A DNA stretch of 64,000 bases from Streptomyces sp. R28 (GTDB lineage: Bacteria > Actinomycetota > Actinomycetes > Streptomycetales > Streptomycetaceae). Position 1 is the stretch's first letter, and every line of letters begins with the position of its first letter. The stretch lies in contig NZ_CP163439.1 in NCBI RefSeq assembly GCF_041052385.1, positions 9,909,001-9,973,000 of the forward strand, read 5' to 3'. This document shows, piece by piece, positions 24,370 through 33,629 of this stretch. The notes under the pieces were generated by a model. It was not told where the DNA came from. It saw nothing but the letters and a program-made list of their open reading frames with translations, and made no database searches. Both the position numbers and the translations under genes were made by a program.

Positions 24370-26499
24370 TTGGCCCGTCAGTTGTCCCGCCGCCAGTTCG
24401 TGGTCTACTCACTCGCGGCGACCACCCTGACCGTCGCGGCCCCGCTCGGCTGCGACGGCGCGACCGCGCAAGGCGCCGAGGAAACCGCGGACGGCGGCCG
24501 TAGGTCGTCCGACGTCCTGGTGACCGGCACCGACGGGGAGATGCTGGTCCTGGAGGTCACCCCGGCCAACAGGGTCGTCGTACGGTTGCCGCGCGTCGAG
24601 GTCGGCCAGGGCGTCACCACCGCCGTCGCCATGATGATCGCCGAGGAACTGGACGCCCGGCTCGCCGACGTGGACATCCCGCTCGCGGACGCCCGCAGCG
24701 AGGGCAACCAGTTCACCGGCGGCTCCAGTTCGGTCAGCTCGCTGTACGGACCGGCCCGGCAACTGGCCGCCACCGCCCGCGCCAAGCTCATCACCGCCGC
24801 CGCCCGGCGCTGGCACGTCCCCGCGCGGACCCTGCGCACCCGGGGAACCAGAGTCTTCGCCCCGGACGGACGCACCGCCACCTTCGGATCGCTCACCAAG
24901 AGCGCCGCACGGATCACCCGGCCCACCGTGTCGACCCAGCCCAAACCGGCGTCCCGGCATCAGGTGATCGGACGGCCGACGACCCGCATCGACGCCCGCG
25001 ACATCATCACCGGCAAGGCGAAGTACACCGGAGACCTCACGGCGGCCGGAGCGAAGCCGACGGTGGTGGCCCGGCCGCCGACCATCGGCGGGAAGGTCAT
25101 CTCGGTCGACTCCCGGGCCGCCCGCGCCATGCCCGGTGTCCACGCGGTCGTCCAGATCGACGGCGGTGTCGCCGTGGTCGCGGAGACCTTCCACCACGCC
25201 TTCCAGGCCAGGGACGCCCTCCGGATCACGTGGGCGCCGGGCCCACTGGCGGATCTCTCCGACGCCCAGATCCGCTCCCGGCTGCGCGCCGCGGTACCGA
25301 AGCTTCAGACCCCGCCGCGCGGATCCGCGCAGACCGAGGCCGAGTTCGAGTTCGCCTTCGTCAGCCACGCGCCGATGGAGGTGCTCACAGCGGTGGCGGA
25401 CGTAGGCACCCAGCGGGCCGAGATCTGGTTCTCCTCCCAGACGCCGCAGTCGGCGCGCGAGGAGATCGCCTCGGCGACCGGCCTGCCGGTGTCGAAGGTC
25501 CGGGTCCATGTCCTGCGCGGCGGCGGCTCGTTCGGGCGCCGCCTGAACTACGACGCCGCGATCGAGGCGGCCCTGATCTCCAAGAAGGCACGCCGGCCGG
25601 TGAAGCTGATGTGGAGCCGGGCCGACGACATCCGGCACGGCAGAATGCGCCCGGCCACCCACCACCGGATCCGGGCCAGCCATGCCCAGGGCAGGGTGGT
25701 GGCCTTCGCCCACGCGACGGCCTCGGTCAACGAGTCCTTCGAGAAGCAGGGTCCGTCCGCTCAAGGCGGCGTGCGCTCCGCCGTACGCGCCCCCGCGGCG
25801 GCGCCCCTCCCCAGTGACAGCGGCCTCTACAACTTCGGCCGCCTCTCCGGCGACTCGGGCTCGGTCGACCTCGCGATCCCCCTGGGCGCCTGGCGCTCGG
25901 TGGACTCCGGCACCGTGCGCACCGCCGAGGAGATCGTCGTCGACGAGGTCGCCCGCAGCCTCGGCAAGGACCCGGTCGCCTTCCGCCGTACGACACTGCG
26001 GAGCAAGACCGTCAAGGCCGTACTGGACAAGGTCGCGAGCGCCGGGAAGTGGGGCCGGACCATGCCCCCGGGGCACGCCCAGGGCGTCGCCGTCCACGAG
26101 GAGTACGACTCCTGCGTGGCCTGCCTCGTCGAGATCGACGCCGTCGATCCGAAGAACCCCCGGGTGACCAAGGTCGTGATGGCGGCCGACGTAGGGACGG
26201 CCGTCAACCCGCGCGGCCTGGAGGCCCAGCTCATGGGCACGGCCGTCGACGGGATCTCCACCATCCTGCGGGCCGGCCTGCACATCGACCGCGGCGCCGT
26301 CCGCGAGAGCAGCTTCGCCGACTTCCACTACGCCCGCCAGCGGCACGCGCCCCAGCACTTCGAGGCGCACATCATGCCCTCCCGGCGCGACCCCGGCGGA
26401 GCCGGCGAACTCGGCGTCCCGGCCGCGTCCGGCGCCGTCGCCAACGCCTACGCCCGCGCGACCGGCACCAAGCCGCGCCGCTTCCCCCTCGACTTCTGA
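24370..26499 (+). CDS. Tat-exported molybdenum hydroxylase large subunit (IorB/aldehyde-dehydrogenase type)
   Basis: A 709-residue molybdopterin-binding subunit of the xanthine-oxidase family, like isoquinoline 1-oxidoreductase or periplasmic aldehyde dehydrogenases. A twin-arginine signal LSRRQFVVYSLAATTL at the N-terminus sends the folded complex out of the cell. Cofactor-site segments are PRVEVGQGVTTAVAMMIAEE near residue 75, VRVHVLRGGGSFGRRLNYD near residue 378 and GGAGELGVPAASGAVANAYA near residue 677, whose Glu is the catalytic base. The start is TTG, after GGAGAGGAG. The FeS subunit is encoded 39 bases downstream. The substrate is unknown. Confidence 0.9.
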   Translation: MARQLSRRQFVVYSLAATTLTVAAPLGCDGATAQGAEETADGGRRSSDVLVTGTDGEMLVLEVTPANRVVVRLPRVEVGQGVTTAVAMMIAEELDARLADVDIPLADARSEGNQFTGGSSSVSSLYGPARQLAATARAKLITAAARRWHVPARTLRTRGTRVFAPDGRTATFGSLTKSAARITRPTVSTQPKPASRHQVIGRPTTRIDARDIITGKAKYTGDLTAAGAKPTVVARPPTIGGKVISVDSRAARAMPGVHAVVQIDGGVAVVAETFHHAFQARDALRITWAPGPLADLSDAQIRSRLRAAVPKLQTPPRGSAQTEAEFEFAFVSHAPMEVLTAVADVGTQRAEIWFSSQTPQSAREEIASATGLPVSKVRVHVLRGGGSFGRRLNYDAAIEAALISKKARRPVKLMWSRADDIRHGRMRPATHHRIRASHAQGRVVAFAHATASVNESFEKQGPSAQGGVRSAVRAPAAAPLPSDSGLYNFGRLSGDSGSVDLAIPLGAWRSVDSGTVRTAEEIVVDEVARSLGKDPVAFRRTTLRSKTVKAVLDKVASAGKWGRTMPPGHAQGVAVHEEYDSCVACLVEIDAVDPKNPRVTKVVMAADVGTAVNPRGLEAQLMGTAVDGISTILRAGLHIDRGAVRESSFADFHYARQRHAPQHFEAHIMPSRRDPGGAGELGVPAASGAVANAYARATGTKPRRFPLDF

Positions 26500-26538
26500 G
26501 TCACCTTCGACTGCTGAGCCATCTTCGAGAAGGTACCG

Positions 26539-26994
26539 ATGCCCTCCTACTCCTTCACCCTCAACGGGAAGCGCGTCACCGTCGAGGCACCCGCCGACAT
26601 GCCTCTGCTGTGGGTGCTGCGCGACCTGCTGAACGTCACCGGCCCCAAGTACGGCTGCGGCGTGGGCGCCTGCCGCGCCTGCACCAGCCATCTCGACGGC
26701 GACGAGATCCAGCCCTGCGTCGTCCCGGTCGCCGACTGCGCCGGCCGCAAGGTCACCACCATCGAGGGCCTGGCCGACGGCGACAAGCTCCACCCCGTCC
26801 AACAGGCCTGGCTCGACTGCGATGTCGCCCAGTGCGGCTTCTGCCAGCCGGGCCAGATCATGGCCACGGCCGCCCTCCTGAAGAAGACGCCCCGGCCGAC
26901 GGACGCCGACATCGACCGGATCGAGAACGTCTGCCGCTGCGGCACCTACTCCAGGATCCGGGAGGCGATCAAGAAGGCGGCCGCCGACAGCTGA
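26539..26994 (+). CDS. [2Fe-2S] subunit of molybdenum hydroxylase (IorA type)
   Basis: A 151-residue electron-transfer subunit. It carries the plant-type [2Fe-2S] cysteines YGCGVGACRACTSHLDGD near residue 36 and IQPCVVPV near residue 55, and a second cluster in the helical domain: VAQCGFCQPGQIMATAALL near residue 97 and VCRCGTYSRIREAIKKAA near residue 134. It lacks its own signal and would ride out with the Tat substrate encoded just before it. No FAD subunit is nearby, as is usual for the two-subunit type. Confidence 0.93.
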   Translation: MPSYSFTLNGKRVTVEAPADMPLLWVLRDLLNVTGPKYGCGVGACRACTSHLDGDEIQPCVVPVADCAGRKVTTIEGLADGDKLHPVQQAWLDCDVAQCGFCQPGQIMATAALLKKTPRPTDADIDRIENVCRCGTYSRIREAIKKAAADS

Positions 26995-27043
26995 CCGGCA
27001 GGCAGTCTTCAGTACGGCAGGCGGCCGCCGTACCCTGATCGCC

Positions 27044-27910
27044 GTGCACAACTCCTGCGAGGGCCCGGGCGCCACGGCGGCGCGGCTCACCGGGCTTGCG
27101 GTGACCGGCGAGCGACAGCTCTCCGGGGCACTCGCCGAGGTCACCCTCGACGGTGGCCGAGTGGTGATGGTCAAGCGCGGCGACGGCCCCCGCGCCGCAC
27201 AGGCGGAGGCGGCGGGACTGCGCTGGCTGGCCGACGCCCACGCCGTCCGCATCCCGGCCGTGCACGGCCACGACGGGCAGTGGCTGGTCACCGACCGGGT
27301 GGCGACCGGCCCGCCCGGCGCCGACGCGGCGGAACACCTCGGCAGCGACCTGGCCGCCCTGCACGCGGCGGGCGCACCCGCGCTCGGCGCCCCACCTCCC
27401 GGCGGCCCGGAGGAGGCGTACATCGGGCTCGCCCCGATGCGCAACGTCACCGGCCCCGACTGGCCCCGCTGGTACGCCGAGTACCGGGTGCTGCCGTATC
27501 TGCGCCGTGCGGTCGACGACGGCACGGTCCGCAGCGCGGAGGCGCCCGTGATCGAGCGAGTCTGTGAGCGGCTCCCCGAACTGGCGGGGCCCGCCGAGCC
27601 GCCCGCCCGGCTGCACGGCGACCTCTGGAACGGCAACGTCCTGTGGGGCGCCGACGGGCACGCCTGGCTGATCGACCCGGCCGCGCACGGCGGCCACCGC
27701 GAGACCGACCTGGCGATGCTGCACCTCTTCGGCTGCCCCCACCTGGACCGGATCCTGGACGGCTACCAGCGGACGGCCCCCCTGGCCGAGGGCTGGGCCG
27801 ACCGCATCGCCCTGCACCAGCTCTTCCCGCTCCTGGTGCACGCCGTACTCTTCGGCCGCGGCTACGCGGAACAGGCCCTCACGGCGGCCAGAGCGGCCTT
27901 GGCGAGGTGA
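27044..27910 (+). CDS. Fructosamine kinase family protein
   Basis: A 288-residue kinase-like protein of the fructosamine/ketosamine-3-kinase group, which phosphorylates sugar adducts on proteins so that they fall off. The catalytic loop LHGDLWNGNVLWGADGHAWL is at residues 190-209 and the metal-binding IDPAAHGGHRETDLAML follows. The N-lobe has VTLDGGRVVMVKRGDG with the ATP-binding Lys. Start GTG at 27044. The real substrate in actinomycetes may be a small ribosylated or glycated compound. Confidence 0.87.
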   Translation: MHNSCEGPGATAARLTGLAVTGERQLSGALAEVTLDGGRVVMVKRGDGPRAAQAEAAGLRWLADAHAVRIPAVHGHDGQWLVTDRVATGPPGADAAEHLGSDLAALHAAGAPALGAPPPGGPEEAYIGLAPMRNVTGPDWPRWYAEYRVLPYLRRAVDDGTVRSAEAPVIERVCERLPELAGPAEPPARLHGDLWNGNVLWGADGHAWLIDPAAHGGHRETDLAMLHLFGCPHLDRILDGYQRTAPLAEGWADRIALHQLFPLLVHAVLFGRGYAEQALTAARAALAR

Positions 27911-27963
27911 ACCCCGTACGAAGGATCACTGGCGGGCCGGCGCGTCGCCGCCGCGGCCCCGGG

Positions 27964-28137
27964 ATGACCGAGGCCGCCCGTGCCGCCGGCGTCTCCCAGA
28001 AGACGGTGTCGCGGTCGTCAACGGCGAACCGCACGTCAGCCCGGAGGTGCGCGACCGCGTGCTCCGGGTCACTACGGGAGCTGGACCACCGCCCGAACAA
28101 CACGGCGCGCACCCTGCTCCTCGGCCGCTACCGGCGT
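27964..28137 (+). pseudogene. LacI-family regulator remnant (DNA-binding domain only, frameshifted)
   Basis: The segment begins with a LacI helix-turn-helix, TEAARAAGVSQKTVSR, then loses one base. Restoring the frame gives VNGEPHVSPEVRDRVLR, and a second shift brings back ELDHRPNNTARTLLLGRYR. So about 58 residues of the DNA-binding domain and hinge remain, in three frames, with no sensor domain. It lies directly before beta-galactosidase remains, and such genes are normally regulated by LacI proteins. Confidence 0.8.
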
Positions 28138-28239
28138 GATCTGAGCCCACGCCAGGCCCTGAACAGACCGCAGCCGACTTCCGCGACCAGACCGGCCCTA
28201 GGAGGAGCTCACCACGACCACCGCCATAGCCGGACCGCC

Positions 28240-28940
28240 CCGACGGCTGGGGCGCCCGTCAGGTCCGGGTCCATCGGGAACTCGCCGCGCTGGGAGGGGA
28301 GTTGGAGGGGGCGGGCGACCTGGTGGCGTCCCTCACCCCGGATGCCGATGTCGCCTTCCGCTACGACGGCCCCAGCAAATGGACGCTCCAGGCGCAGCCA
28401 CCACTGGCCACGTCCGACGGGGCCGGACAAGCGGTCGTACGAGACCGTCTTCGACGCCTTCTACCGGGGCGCCTTCGACGCCGGCCTCCCCCCCCCCCGA
28501 CGATGTGCGGCCCGCGCGTCTCCCCGACGCGGCCGGGGTGATGTACGACGAGTTCAGCAACCTGGACGCCCCGCTGCCCGTGACCGGCGCGGACGCCCTC
28601 GCCCTGCCGCCCGGGGCCCACGCCCTGCACTGGGCCGACGGCCTGCAGTCGCGGGGCGCCGAGGAGGTGGCGGCGTACGAGCACCCGCACTTCGGCCGCC
28701 GGCCCGCCGCCACCACGCACCGGCACGGCGCCGTACGTCGGCACCGTCCCGGACCCGGCCTTCGCCAAGGCCCTGCTCCAGTGGGCGACCCGGCCGACGG
28801 CACTTGGCGGCCCGGCCGCCCGGGCGTCACCTCGACCACGGCCACCTCGCGCGACGGCCGCCGGGTCCGCTTCCTCCTCAACTGGTACCGACGAAGTTCC
28901 CCTCGGGCGCTGGGATGTGAGGTCCCTTCAGGACGAGTGA
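28240..28940 (+). pseudogene. GH42 beta-galactosidase remnant (several frameshifts)
   Basis: Pieces of the C-terminal half of a family 42 beta-galactosidase appear in order but in different frames: VHRELAALGGELEGAGDL and FRYDGPSKWTLQAQPPLA, then SYETVFDAFYRGAFDAGL, then AAGVMYDEFSNLDAPLP and GAEEVAAYEHPHFG, then YVGTVPDPAFAKALLQWA, then VTSTTATSRDGRRVRFLLNW, then VPLGRWDVRSLQDE and a TGA at 28938. The catalytic barrel is gone. One shift coincides with a run of eleven C at 28488-28498, which could be a sequencing slip, but the other breaks cannot all be explained that way. Confidence 0.8.
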
Positions 28941-28941
28941 C

Positions 28942-29823
28942 TCAGTCGGTGCCGCGCACGGGGCGGCCCGTGAACGCGTCCAGCAGGATCCGGTCGCCGA
29001 GTGGGCGGTCCAGCTTGACCGTCACCTTCTTGGCGAGGAGTTGGAGAGTGCAGGGGCCGTCCGCCGTTCCGACGATGTGGCCGGACAGGACCACGCTGCC
29101 GTCTGTCTCCAGCACGTCCACGGCGGGGCCGTCGTCGCACGCCCCGTGGTGGGCCAGTACGGTGACGGACCGGCCGTCCGCGGCCACCTCGACCAGCTTG
29201 TTGAGTTCCCACAGATCGGCGCTGACCTGGTCGACCGGTCCGATGGGCGGCTTGGGCGGCTTCGAGGGGGTGAGGGCGACCTGCCTGAGTGGGGTGTCAT
29301 AGCCCTTGAGGGTGAACAGCCAGACCGGGACGGTCGCCGGGCCGCGGCTGGTGGCCAGCGTCGTCTCGCTCAGCTTCGCCCCGGTCACGGTGAGACGCGG
29401 TGCGGGGGAGTCGTTGTTGTCCAGCTTCTCGTACGCCTCCCGCGCGCCCATGAGCGGCAGCGTGAGCGAGTCACCGTCCTGCCAGGTCACCTTCGCGTCC
29501 TTCTTCGGGGTCTCGGGGAGGTCGCCGCGCAGCACGAAGTTCTCGCTGATGTACGCCTCCTTGTCGGCCTCGTTGTGGAAGGCGTCCTCGGGCAGTCGCA
29601 CCGGGTCCGCCATCGGGTAGTAGCCCTCGCGCCAGGTCTCGGCAGCCGGTGAACTGTCCCAGGCCTTGGCCACCTTGAGGGCGCGGGTCCTGGTGTCCGG
29701 CGCCGGTTCGGATTCGCCCGAGCCTGCCGAGCCCGAGCCCGAGCCCGAGCTCGCGCCGCAGCCGGCGGCGAGCAGACCGAGCGCGGTGAGCAACTGGACG
29801 GTGCGTGAGGTGGACGTGCGCAT
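28942..29823 (-). CDS. Putative lipoprotein of unknown function
   Basis: A 293-residue preprotein with a lipobox LLAAGC at residues 17-22, so the mature protein would be acylated at Cys22 and anchored outside the membrane. A Ser/Gly-rich linker follows. The body (VAKAWDSSPAAETWREGYYP, TVTGAKLSETTLATSRGPAT, VPVWLFTLKGYDTPL, VTVLAHHGACDDGPAVDVLE) resembles other uncharacterised actinobacterial lipoproteins. I cannot name a function. It converges with the beta-galactosidase remnant. Confidence 0.8.
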   Translation of the reverse strand: MRTSTSRTVQLLTALGLLAAGCGASSGSGSGSAGSGESEPAPDTRTRALKVAKAWDSSPAAETWREGYYPMADPVRLPEDAFHNEADKEAYISENFVLRGDLPETPKKDAKVTWQDGDSLTLPLMGAREAYEKLDNNDSPAPRLTVTGAKLSETTLATSRGPATVPVWLFTLKGYDTPLRQVALTPSKPPKPPIGPVDQVSADLWELNKLVEVAADGRSVTVLAHHGACDDGPAVDVLETDGSVVLSGHIVGTADGPCTLQLLAKKVTVKLDRPLGDRILLDAFTGRPVRGTD

Positions 29824-30049
29824 GGATCCCCCTGAACGGACGGCGACGGGCGCGGCAGCAGGGACGGTGCCGGGGCCGTCCCGACACTGTGACGCACGTA
29901 GAGCGCGCCGCGTTCGGTCACACCGGTGACTGGGTGCCGACGACGGCGAGCAGCTCCAGACCGGTCCCTACGGCTCGACCGGCGGCTATGTCGACGTCAA
30001 CGGGCCGTTGCCCTGGTGACCTCCGGCCGTCGACGCTCTCGTGCCCCTC

Positions 30050-31243
30050 TCAGATGACGGCGTCGGCGCGCAGGGCCTCGATCTCCACGCCGGTGCGGCC
30101 GAGTTCGGTGAGGATGGCCTCGGTGTGCTCGCCCACCGCCGGCACCGGCTCCATGCGGGCGGGCAGTCCCGCGAGGTCGGCCGGCGGCAGCAGGGCCTGT
30201 ACCGTCGCGCCACCGGGCACCGCCACGTCACGCCAGCGGTCGCGGCCGGCGAGGACCGGGTGGTCCAGGAACGCGGCGACGTCGTTGACCCCGGCGCAGG
30301 CGATGTTGACGGACTCCAGGTCCTTGAGGATCTCCTCGGCGCCGGAACGGGAGCACCGCTCGGCGACGACGGCGTTGAGCTCGTCGCGGTGGGCCACGCG
30401 GGCGGAGCTCGTGGCGAAGCGTGGGTCGTCGGTCAGCTCGGGCCGACCGAGGAACTCCGCGCACAGGACGGCCCACTCGCGCTCGTTCTGGATGGAGAAC
30501 AGCACTTGACCGCCGTCGGCGGCCGTGAAGGCGCCGTACGGCGCGAGGGTGGGGTGCTGGGTGCCCAGCCGCGGGGGCTGGCCGCCGCCGTACCGCGTGT
30601 AGTAGGCGGGCTGGCCCATCCACTCCGCCAGCGCCTCGAACAGGGAGACCTCCACGGGGTGGGCCGTACCCGTGGTTGCGCGCGTGAACAGGGCGGTGAG
30701 GATGCCGCTGTAGGCGTACATCCCGGCAGCGATGTCGGCGACGGAGATACCGACCCGCGCGGTCTCGTCGGGCGTCCCGGTCAGCGACACCAGGCCCGTC
30801 TGGCACTGCACCAGCAGGTCGTACGACTTCCGGTCGGCCCACGGCCCGGACGTGCCGTACCCGGAGATCGTGCACGGGATCAGCCGCGGCCACCGCTCGC
30901 CGAGCGCCTCGGCGCCCAGCCCGAGGCGGTCGGCGGCGCCCGGCGCCAGGTTCTGTACGAACACGTCGGCGCCGTCGAGGAGTTGGTGCAGGATCTCGCG
31001 GCCCCGGGGATCCTTGACGTCCAGTGTGAGGGACTCCTTGGACCGGTTGAGCCACACGAAATAGCTGGAGTGACCGTGCACCGTCGTGTCGTACCGGCGG
31101 GCGAAGTCGCCACCCCCGGGCCGCTCGATCTTGATCACGCGCGCCCCGAGGTCGGCGAGCTGCCGGGTGGCGTACGGGGCGGCCACGGCCTGCTCCAGGC
31201 TGACGACGGTGATGCCGGACAGGGGAAGGTGTGGCGCGCTCAT
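30050..31243 (-). CDS. CaiB/BaiF (class III) CoA-transferase
   Basis: A 397-residue family III CoA-transferase, which moves CoA between carboxylic acids. N-terminal LEQAVAAPYATRQLADLGAR, VIKIERPGGGDFARRYD, WLNRSKESLTLDVKDPRG and SGYGTSGPWADRKSYDLLVQ are characteristic, and the catalytic Asp is expected in VGISVADIAAGMYAYSGIL near residue 165. The substrate pair is unknown. The start is uncertain: ATG at 31243 fits the family N-terminus, but neither it nor the upstream ATGs have a clear ribosome binding site. Confidence 0.9.
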   Translation of the reverse strand: MSAPHLPLSGITVVSLEQAVAAPYATRQLADLGARVIKIERPGGGDFARRYDTTVHGHSSYFVWLNRSKESLTLDVKDPRGREILHQLLDGADVFVQNLAPGAADRLGLGAEALGERWPRLIPCTISGYGTSGPWADRKSYDLLVQCQTGLVSLTGTPDETARVGISVADIAAGMYAYSGILTALFTRATTGTAHPVEVSLFEALAEWMGQPAYYTRYGGGQPPRLGTQHPTLAPYGAFTAADGGQVLFSIQNEREWAVLCAEFLGRPELTDDPRFATSSARVAHRDELNAVVAERCSRSGAEEILKDLESVNIACAGVNDVAAFLDHPVLAGRDRWRDVAVPGGATVQALLPPADLAGLPARMEPVPAVGEHTEAILTELGRTGVEIEALRADAVI

Positions 31244-31351
31244 AGGGGCCATGTGTACGGGCACAACGGAGATCGCGTCAATGGGCGCAGGTGAGTGCGT
31301 GCAGGTGAGTGCGTCTCTTGCGCATGCGGGTTGTGCCCGGGGTGCGCGACC

Positions 31352-31810
31352 TCAGGCGGGGACGCGGAGCGTCTCCACGGCCCGGACCAGCGGGGCCAGT
31401 TCGGGGTTCTTCGCGGCTTCGTCGAGGGCTTGGCGCAGGGCCGTGTCGTTGGTGGGGCGGGCTTCTTCGAGGAGGTTGAGGCCTGCTTCGGTGACGTCGG
31501 TGTAGATGCCGCGGCGGTCGGTGGGGCAGAGGTAGCGGGAGAGCAGGCCGCGGTCTTCCAGGCGGGTGACGAGGCGGGTGGTGGCGCTCTGGCTGAGGAC
31601 GACGGCGTCGGCGACCTGCTTCATCTGCAGATGTCCGCCCTCGCCGTCGTGCTGGCGGCTGAGCACGTCGAGCAGGGAGTACTCGCGCACGCTCAGGTCG
31701 TGCCCGCTCTGCAGGGCGCGCTCGATGTGCGCCTCGATCCTCCCGTGCAGCAGGGAGAGGGCGCACCAGCCCTGGGCGAGCGCGGTGAGCGCGGGGTCCG
31801 TGGCGGTCAT
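31352..31810 (-). CDS. MarR-family transcriptional regulator
   Basis: A 152-residue winged-helix regulator. The core is SVREYSLLDVLSRQHDG, LQMKQVADAVVLSQSATTRL (recognition helix near residue 75), LEDRGLLSRYLCPTDRRGIY and DVTEAGLNLLEEARP. The ATG at 31810 is preceded by GGAGG at 12 bases. Its ligand is unknown. It precedes the CoA-transferase gene on the same strand, 108 bases away, and may control it. Confidence 0.88.
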   Translation of the reverse strand: MTATDPALTALAQGWCALSLLHGRIEAHIERALQSGHDLSVREYSLLDVLSRQHDGEGGHLQMKQVADAVVLSQSATTRLVTRLEDRGLLSRYLCPTDRRGIYTDVTEAGLNLLEEARPTNDTALRQALDEAAKNPELAPLVRAVETLRVPA

Positions 31811-31982
31811 GGCGCCGGTGTCCTCCGTCCCGAGGTGAATGACATCCAGGATAGGCCATACGTGAAATTTCCAGCGAATGCGTGTAGAGCGCGTCTGCAA
31901 GCACTGCGGGATACTCCGCGAAAGCGAAGCTTCATGAAACTCCGTGGTCGTCGCGCTCGCGGCGTGGGTATCGTCCCCTCCC

Positions 31983-32336
31983 ATGATCAGCCCGCGCCCG
32001 ACCACCACCTTGTGGCGGCCCATCGGCCCCGAAGAGCTGGACCTGGTTCGCGCACTCGACTGGCGTGCCTGGCCGCCGCGGTTGCCCGAGCAGCCGATCT
32101 TCTACCCGGTGCTCAACGAGGACTACGCGGTGAAGATCGCCCGGGACTGGAACGTCAAGCACGACGGAGCCGGCTTCGTGACCCGCTTCGACGTCGAGTC
32201 GGAGTTCCTGCGCCGGTACCCCGTCCAGCAGGCGGGCGGCGAGACAATCCTCGAGCTGTGGGTGCCGGCCGAGGAGCTCGACGAGTTCAACGCCCACATC
32301 GTCGGCACGATCGAGGTCGTGCACGAGTTCCGGTGA
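31983..32336 (+). CDS. Small conserved protein, annotated in relatives as ADP-ribosylation/crystallin J1
   Basis: A 117-residue protein. TTTLWRPIGPEELDLVRALD, LPEQPIFYPVLNEDYAVKIA, RDWNVKHDGAGFVTRFDVES and the end FNAHIVGTIEVVHEF are well conserved in actinobacteria. Relatives carry the label ADP-ribosylation/crystallin J1, but I see none of the ADP-ribosylhydrolase metal motifs, so the name is not to be trusted. No ribosome binding site is visible before ATG 31983; the mRNA may be leaderless. Confidence 0.75.
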   Translation: MISPRPTTTLWRPIGPEELDLVRALDWRAWPPRLPEQPIFYPVLNEDYAVKIARDWNVKHDGAGFVTRFDVESEFLRRYPVQQAGGETILELWVPAEELDEFNAHIVGTIEVVHEFR

Positions 32337-32392
32337 CGGTGGCCATCCCCTTTGAGGCCCCTTGAGGCCACCCCCTGAGGTCGCGGCCTGCC

Positions 32393-33385
32393 CTAGGGCC
32401 GCGCCAGGTGCCGCATCGCCAGCGCCAGCCCCAGCCTGAACCGGCCCTGCGGAGTGCGCAGCGGCCAGCCCAGCAGGTGCTCGGCGTGCGCCAGCCGCTC
32501 CTGGAGGGTGGAGTGGTGGACGTTGATCTCGGCCGCCGCCGCCCGCAGGCTCACCGTCGAGGCGACGGCGTGCAGCGTGGCGAGCAGCCAGGGCGCGGCC
32601 GCCGCGGCCCCCTCCAGGGCCTGTACGTCCGGTGGCGGCTCGGCGCCCGGTAGGACCAGTTGGGCGAGGAGGGCGACATCGCCCAGCTCGTCCGCGTGCA
32701 CGACGCCCGGACCAGGGTCCTGCGCGGTGCCCTCGGCCGTGAACCGGAGGGCGATGCGGGCCTGCGACCAGGAGCGTGGCAGGTCGAGCACCGGGACGGC
32801 GGGGCCCACCCCCACGCGGCCGGCGGGCGGCTCGGCGTCCGGGAGGGCGGGGACGACGCGGGGGCGGCCCTCCAGCGGGGCCAGGACACGGGCCGGAGCG
32901 GCGGGGTCGAGCCCCAGGTGGCGGGCCGCGTGCAGCCGGGCCGCTTCCGGTGCTGTGGCGTCGAGGACGGTCTCGACCAGCGCGGGATCATCGGCCGGCG
33001 CCCGCCCGCGCGTCCGGTCGAGAACGAGCCGTATCGCCCCGGCGGCCCGCTCCAGGATCACCGCGTCGACGACGCTCGGCTCCGCCTCCTGAGCCCGCTC
33101 CAGCCACAGCGCCGGAGCACCGCCCGGCGTCAGCGCGGCGGAGGGCCAGGCGGCATCCGGCGCCACCTCGTTCTCGCGCCGCGTCCCGTCGGTCTCGACC
33201 CGGACATGCACTCGCCGGTCCGCGTCCACCAGCCGCGCCGGTACCCCGGCCAGCACGGCGGCACCGCGCACCAGCGACTCCAGCCCGGCCCGCGACTCGG
33301 CGAGCCGATCGAAGTACGCGATGACCCGGACGGCGGCACCGGCATCCGGATCCAACGCGGTCAGACGTCCGGCCAGCTCTTTCAT
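32393..33385 (-). CDS. PucR-type helix-turn-helix regulator
   Basis: A 330-residue regulator with the PucR/CdaR C-terminal DNA-binding domain: LRAAAAEINVHHSTLQERLA near residue 280, HAEHLLGWPLRTPQGRFRLG near residue 300. The N-terminal part (FDRLAESRAGLESLVRGAA, AGVPARLVDADRRVHVRVE) is a GAF-like sensor. Members often control purine or amine use. No target gene is obvious; neighbours are a small protein and an esterase. ATG 33385 chosen; longer frames upstream are Arg/Pro-rich. Confidence 0.82.
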   Translation of the reverse strand: MKELAGRLTALDPDAGAAVRVIAYFDRLAESRAGLESLVRGAAVLAGVPARLVDADRRVHVRVETDGTRRENEVAPDAAWPSAALTPGGAPALWLERAQEAEPSVVDAVILERAAGAIRLVLDRTRGRAPADDPALVETVLDATAPEAARLHAARHLGLDPAAPARVLAPLEGRPRVVPALPDAEPPAGRVGVGPAVPVLDLPRSWSQARIALRFTAEGTAQDPGPGVVHADELGDVALLAQLVLPGAEPPPDVQALEGAAAAAPWLLATLHAVASTVSLRAAAAEINVHHSTLQERLAHAEHLLGWPLRTPQGRFRLGLALAMRHLARP

Positions 33386-33629
33386 AGGCCCATGGTGCGG
33401 TATGGGGTCAACCGGTGGGGAGCCCGCGTCCGGTCGGCGGATGTACATCCGCTTCCAAGCGCCGGACAGGACGCCCCACCCACGGGGCGCGGGGCCCTGT
33501 CGATATGCGGCTCCGCCGCGTGGGCGCGACAAGCCACCTACCACCCGCACCCGCGTCCGCACCGGTGCCCGCACCCGTCAAGCCGCAGAACCTGGCAGTC
33601 GAGCGGGCGCCATGCAGCACCCCGCCGTT

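Noticed and set aside
28488..28498. Run of eleven C as the sole cause of the GH42 frameshifts
   Set aside because: Other shifts occur before and after this run and the catalytic domain is missing, so it cannot be only a homopolymer error.
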